Assembly: GCA_029255685.2 (NCBI GenBank)
Contig: CM055314.2
Coordinates: 11,054,399-11,118,398 of the forward strand
Source of the DNA: Silene conica
Taxonomy: Eukaryota; Streptophyta; Magnoliopsida; Caryophyllales; Caryophyllaceae
DNA length: 64,000 nucleotides
Direction: 5' to 3'
Positions 59,481 through 64,000 of this stretch are shown here, one piece after another; the first letter of the stretch is position 1, and each line of letters begins with the position of its first letter. The notes beneath the pieces were generated by a model. That model had not been told where the DNA came from. It saw nothing but the letters and a program-made list of their open reading frames with translations, and made no database searches. A program made the position numbers and the translations under genes.

Positions 59481-61432
59481 ATGTCAAGGTAAAGACCGAT
59501 GACAAACTTGCTCCACGATCCGAAAAATGCATTTTTGTTGGTTATCCAACCACCTCACGTGGCTACCACTTCTACAAACCTCATGAAAACAAAGTGTTTG
59601 TGTCTTCTGAGGCTGTCTTCTTAGAAAAGGAGTTTATTTCTAAGAGACAGAGTGGGAGAAATTTTGAACTTAATGAAGTTCGAGAAGTTCAAGAGCCACA
59701 AACTGAAGCTGAGACAGATGAAGATGTTCCTTCTTCCTCCGCTTCGGTACCTATTCAACCAAGGAGGTCGAGTAGGGTTCCACATCAACCTGATAGGTAT
59801 GTTGGACTAATTGAGGAACATGGTAGCCTAGACGTATTACTTTTGGAAAGTGATGAGCCTACCACTTACAAAGCTGCAATCTCTAGTCCTGACTCCGCCA
59901 AATGGCAAGAGGCCATGGCATCCGAGATGGATTCTATGCATCAAAACCAAGTATGGGACTTGGTAGACTTAACTAAGGAGATGAGACCTCTCCAATGCAA
60001 GTGGATCTTCAAGGTGAAGAACGGCATAGAAGGACATGATGATGTCTATAAAGCTAGGCTAGTAGCTAAAGGGTTTTCCCAAGTTCACGGTCTTCATTAT
60101 GATGAAGCCTTCGCTCCGGTAGCCATGCTTAGATCCATTAGGATAATGTTAGCGATTGCCGCATTTCATGACTATGAAGTGTGGCAAATGGACGTCAAAA
60201 CCGCCTTCTTAAATGGGCATTTAAAGAAGGATGTCTATATGATACAACCTGAGGGTTTTGAAGATCCTAAAAATCCTAACAAGGTATGCAAGCTTAAGAG
60301 ATTCATCTATGGTCTTAAGAAAGCATCTAGGAGTTGGAATCATCGCTTCAATGAAGTCATAAAAGAAAATGGTTTCACTCGAAGTGTCGAGGAACCTTGT
60401 CTATATATGAAATTCAGTGGGAGGAATGTTGTATTCCTAATCTTGTATGTGGATGACATACTACTCATTCGAAATGATGTTCCAATGCTTTCATCAGTAA
60501 AAGGATGGTTAGGTAACCATTTTCAGATGAAAGATCTAGGAAATGCACAATGCATATTAGGTATCCGGATCTATAGAGATAGATCCAAGAGGATATTGGC
60601 ACTAAGTCAAGAATCTTATATCGATAAGATTCTTCGACGGTTCAACATGGGAAATTCCAAGAGAGGGTTTATCCCCATGGGAAGTGGATTCATATTGAAA
60701 AAGTCTCAATCCCCCACGGAGCCCAAGGATGTTGAACGCATGAAAATGATCCCTTATGCTTCCGCCGTGGGATCTATCATGTACGCCATGATATGCACTC
60801 GTCCAGATGTCTCGTATGCTTTGAGCATGACTAGTAGATATCAAGCAAATCCAGGTGAAAGTCACTGGATTGCAGTCAAGAACATCCTTAAGTACTTAAG
60901 AAGGACTAAGGATTCGTATTTAGTGTTTGGAGGGGAAGAAGATTTGTGTGTAAAGGGTTACACAGATGCAAGCTTCCAAACAGATAAAGACGATTTTAAA
61001 TCCCAGGCTGGATTTGTCTTTATCTTGAATGGTGGTGCCATTAGTTGGAAGAGCTTCAAAGAACCAGTCGTTGCAGATTCTACAACGGAAGCAGAGTACA
61101 TTGCAGCATCAGAAGCTGCTAAGGAAGCAGTATGGATAAGACAATTCATCAAGGGACCAAGAGTAGTTCCAAATGCTGAAGATCCTATCACCCTGTCCTG
61201 TGATAACAGTGGTGCTGTCTTTCAGGCTAAGGAGCCAAAGTCTAGTAATAAGTCTAGACATGTACCAAGAAAATATCATGTAATTCGAGATTTCATTGAT
61301 AGGAAGGAAATAACGATTTGTAAGGTTAGGACAGACGATAATGTGGCTGATCCTTTAACCAAACCCTTGTCGCAGGTCAAGCATGATTCTCATGCTCACT
61401 CTATGGGTCTTAAGAGTTTACTCAATGTGTAA
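59481..61432 (+). pseudogene. Young copia: integrase end, reverse transcriptase, RNase H
   Basis: FVGYPTTSRGYHFYKP closes integrase. Reverse transcriptase: WIFKVKNGIEGHDDVYKARL, VWQMDVKTAFLNGHL, FIYGLKKASRSWN, FLILYVDDILLI (catalytic DD). RNase H: GYTDASFQTDKDDFKSQAGF, ISWKSFKEPVVADSTTEAEY, KSRHVPRKYHVIRDFI, VADPLTKPLS. Long and almost unbroken. Confidence 0.9.
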
Positions 61433-62224
61433 TCGATTATACGTATGAAATGAAAAATGTTGTTTTTGCGTTCATATAAGATAATCTTGTTCATCATTTA
61501 AAGTTTTATAACTTATTTTATTTAATGTACTTTGTTAAATCCAAACAGGATTGTAAGACAATTGCTGAACCCTGTCAAAGTGAACTGGATTAACTTAGTA
61601 ATGCCCCTAGTCACTTATATGAGGTGACGTCTCGAAGTGACTAGATTATGATGCGATTGATGGTGAGTTCTAACACCATAGAGTCATAAGGGATGACTAG
61701 TCGATCATATAGAAAAACTGTAAAGTACACTTGTGTCGGGCAGTGACCGCTTATAGAGTTCTTTAGAATTCATTGGAGCCTGGTCGTGGCAAGAGCTGTT
61801 ATATATATTCTTATGAGTCGATTCTTAGACTAGAGACTGGTTGCTCTAAAAGTGACATAATTCAGAATGACTTTAATTTATGTTCTACGATCTTCCGTAA
61901 AAGGGGTCAAATGGGCATATTTTGGGTCACAATGGACGATGTTAGCCAAGGAGAACAGTCGGATAGGAATTGTTTTGCCCCTTGTCAGGGTTATCTTAAA
62001 TCTCAAGGCCACTCGAGGAGTAGTGAACTGGAAATGCGTGGCCACGCTCGGAGACTATCTATGGTAGATAATTCCGGTCTATCAGTTACACTCCATATCG
62101 AGAAAAACCACTATTGATTTGATCACGTGCAAGTACGACCTGTAAGACACCTTGCATTGAGTGGGAGATGATGTAATAGAACAAGAGAATCGGTGATCCA
62201 CACTTGTGAGGACAAGTGGGAGAT
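61433..62224 (+). other. Young copia 3' untranslated stretch and polypurine tract
   Basis: No coding motif. It ends in ACAAGTGGGAGAT directly before the 3' LTR, the usual copia polypurine tract. Confidence 0.7.
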
Positions 62225-63364
62225 TGTTGGAGTAAGTGTCCTCGACAATAATGTGATCACGTCAATAATATAATTAATTGACAAATCTCTATAAAAGAAT
62301 ATTCATGGGATGATTCTTTATCATAAGTCAACTGGTCAACATTAATCGGTAATGATTGGCTTGCTAGAGTTTGACATTACTGTCGTAATGACGGTGGTGA
62401 CCAGTTGATCCCTTTAGGTCACACCTTTAGGACAACTCTCTATAAATGAAATAACTGTATATTGATACGAGTTAGTTAATTTTTAGATTATAAATAATAT
62501 AAGGAGAAAATTTATAATGGGATTATAAATTAAAATTGTTTTAGTGATCGAAATGTCATCACTATTGCTTATATGTTTATGAAACATGAAATCACTTGAA
62601 TGAATTATTTTAGCTACAATTGTTGTAGTAATAAAATGCAACTAAATAAATATAAGTAATTATTTGAATTACTTCTAAATTTACGATAAAGAGTTTAAAA
62701 GTTAAACTATAAATTACGTAAACTAAATTGTCCTAACTAATGTTACGTTTGGGTCCATTATATGATATGGACCGTGTGATATAACACACATATACAAACA
62801 TACATTATAAGAATGGGAACATTAGAAGGACATGTTATTTATTGCACAAGTAAGCATGGGAGACATTGTAGGAGATAGAGGCACCCATCCATTGGGCACT
62901 CTACCCACACCACTCGGCCGAACCATTGAGGAGAACAAAAGAGGTTTTGTTCCCTCATTCAACTTACTCATACATTCATCTTGGCAATTAAGGTTTTGGC
63001 ATTAGAAAGTTGAAAGAAAATTCTCTCTAATTCTTACCTCAAAACCGTGCACCCTCCTTAGTAATCTAGAGATTTTTGTATATTGTTCTAGCAAAATAAC
63101 ATACAAAACATTGAGTGTAGTGTGTCTTGGTGTTCATCTTTTGGAGGCCATCTCTTTGAAGGCTCAAGGAGGATCATCCGTGTGATAAGCTCAAGAACAA
63201 GTGAAGAAGGTGACTTCACTTATGCTCTATTTTAGCCGAGACTAGCAATGTAAGGAAGCTTGTTCTTCCTCTTAAATCTCGTTTAATCTTTTGTTAAGCA
63301 TGCATAAGTTCAAATAATTATATAATAATATTAGTATGACTAAAGAAGGTATTTAAACCCAACA
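62225..63364 (+). repeat. 3' LTR of the young copia element
   Basis: TGTTGGAGTAAG start and AACCCAACA end, followed by TSD TCCTC. Confidence 0.9.
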
Positions 63365-63369
63365 TCCTC

Positions 63370-64000
63370 TTACCTCTTTTTTTTCTACTGGGAGAGTTCC
63401 ATCCTGCAGCCAGTTTTGGTAGGGTGTCCTCCAGTCGCCTGACTCTTGTTGTTCTGCGGTGTTGCTGAGGACGCCTAATCCTGCCTCCCACTGTGTGCTG
63501 GAGTTTTCAACTTCCCGGTCTTCCTGAGAAGTTGACGGTTCCAGCACGTGGGTGATTGGGTTGAGGAGATATCCCCTGGTTTGAATGTTGCTCCCAGATT
63601 GGCTAACGCATCTGCCTTTGCGTTCTGCTCCCTTGGTACCTGCTCTATCTTGAAGGTGATAAACCTTGTTTTCCTGTCTCTGACCACTTCCAGGTAAGTT
63701 ATCATTTTGCGGTCCTTAGCCTCGTACTCGCCATTGACGTGGTTCACTATGAGCTGCGAGTCACTGAATGCATGGAGGTATCTAACTTTGAGGTCCAGGG
63801 TTAGTTGGAGTCCCTGGATCAGAGCCTCGTACTCTGCCACGTTGTTGGTTGCTTGGAATTCGCACCGCACTGCCTGGACGATCATGTCTCCTTGAGGGGA
63901 CCTGAGCACCATTCCTACTCCTGCTCCCCGGCTGTTGGAAGCTCCATCTACGTACAGCGTCCAACAATTTTCTTTAGAGTCCATTTCTGGAGGTAGGATT
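63370..64000 (-). pseudogene. Tat RNase H region, runs off the window
   Basis: Minus strand: WTLYVDGASNSRGAGVGMVL, NNVAEYEALIQGLQL, SDSQLIVNHVNGEYEAKD and EQNAKADALANLGA are the motifs of the additional plant-type RNase H found in Tat-lineage elements. Reverse transcriptase and gag lie beyond 64,000. The linker toward integrase is cut by the copia insertion. Confidence 0.85.

Larger units (their letters stand above)
54373..63364 (+). mobile_element. Ty1/copia LTR retrotransposon, young, interrupted by a hAT MITE
   Basis: LTRs of 1,145 and 1,140 bases (TGTTGGAGTAAG ... AACCCAACA; the left start is altered), exact target duplication TCCTC (54368-54372, 63365-63369), an initiator-Met primer site and a purine tract. 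Order: long leader, short gag remnant, protease, integrase, reverse transcriptase, RNase H. About seven LTR substitutions by eye (0.6%), so a few hundred thousand years old. Two or three breaks besides the MITE. Most of gag is lacking, so it looks non-autonomous. Confidence 0.9.
17094..64000 (-). mobile_element. Ty3/gypsy Tat-lineage element with antisense gene, runs off the window
   Basis: Minus-oriented element. In its own order it shows RNase H (63.4-64.0 kb), integrase (53.2-54.4 kb), a gene on the opposite strand (17.9-18.1 and 50.9-52.5 kb), a purine tract and the 3' LTR (17,094-17,518). An extra gene in antisense between pol and the 3' LTR is known from Tat-lineage elements such as Retand and Ogre relatives. 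Two large insertions split it: the coding-free Tekay-related element (18,091-50,905) and a copia element (54,373-63,364). Its gag, reverse transcriptase and 5' LTR lie beyond 64,000. A few breaks besides the insertions. Confidence 0.75.

Overview
This is plant nuclear DNA, most likely from a eudicot. Two intron-bearing host genes at the left end (a cytochrome P450 and a B3-domain gene) are followed by about 59 kb of transposons. Long AT-rich spacers, Helitrons, hAT MITEs and both plant LTR-retrotransposon superfamilies support this. A Tat-lineage element with an antisense gene and the Athila and Tekay types occur widely in flowering plants, including Caryophyllales; no species can be named from sequence alone.

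Layout. 0.7-3.1 kb: a CYP71-clan P450 in three exons with two frameshifts, probably a pseudogene. 3.6-4.3 kb (minus): a small B3-domain gene. 4.9-12.8 kb: a patchwork of DNA transposons, including four Helitrons with recognisable 5' TC and 3' hairpin-plus-CTRR ends (one with a decayed helicase remnant), an orphan Helitron 5' end, and a 0.73-kb terminal-inverted-repeat element. No intact gene was seen there.

12.8-64 kb is one nested stack of LTR retrotransposons, readable from target-site duplications (TSDs). A worn Ty1/copia element (12.8-17.1 kb, minus) is cut in its gag by a Ty3/gypsy Tat-lineage element (17.1 kb to beyond the window, minus). The Tat element has received two insertions: a coding-free Tekay-related element (18,091-50,905, TSD CGTGC) and a young copia element (54,373-63,364, TSD TCCTC). 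The coding-free element contains a hAT MITE (21,306-21,929, TSD CCCACGAG) and a complete-looking Athila element (23,670-47,251, plus). Athila is split in pol by a nearly whole Tekay chromovirus (29,194-38,995, minus, TSD CCTTT). The young copia element carries a second hAT MITE (58,887-59,480, TSD ATGTCAAG). By-eye LTR divergence (about 1.1% for the coding-free element, about 0.6% for Athila, Tekay and the young copia) agrees with the nesting order and suggests that all four inserted within roughly the last million years.

The most unusual items are the intron-bearing antisense gene of the Tat element, an apparent shift of the LTR start between two related Tekay-type families, a U3-like block of the Athila LTR repeated just upstream of its env-like region, a minisatellite shared by two LTR families, and two hAT MITEs whose interiors are built of short self-repeats. 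No tRNA, rRNA or CRISPR was found.
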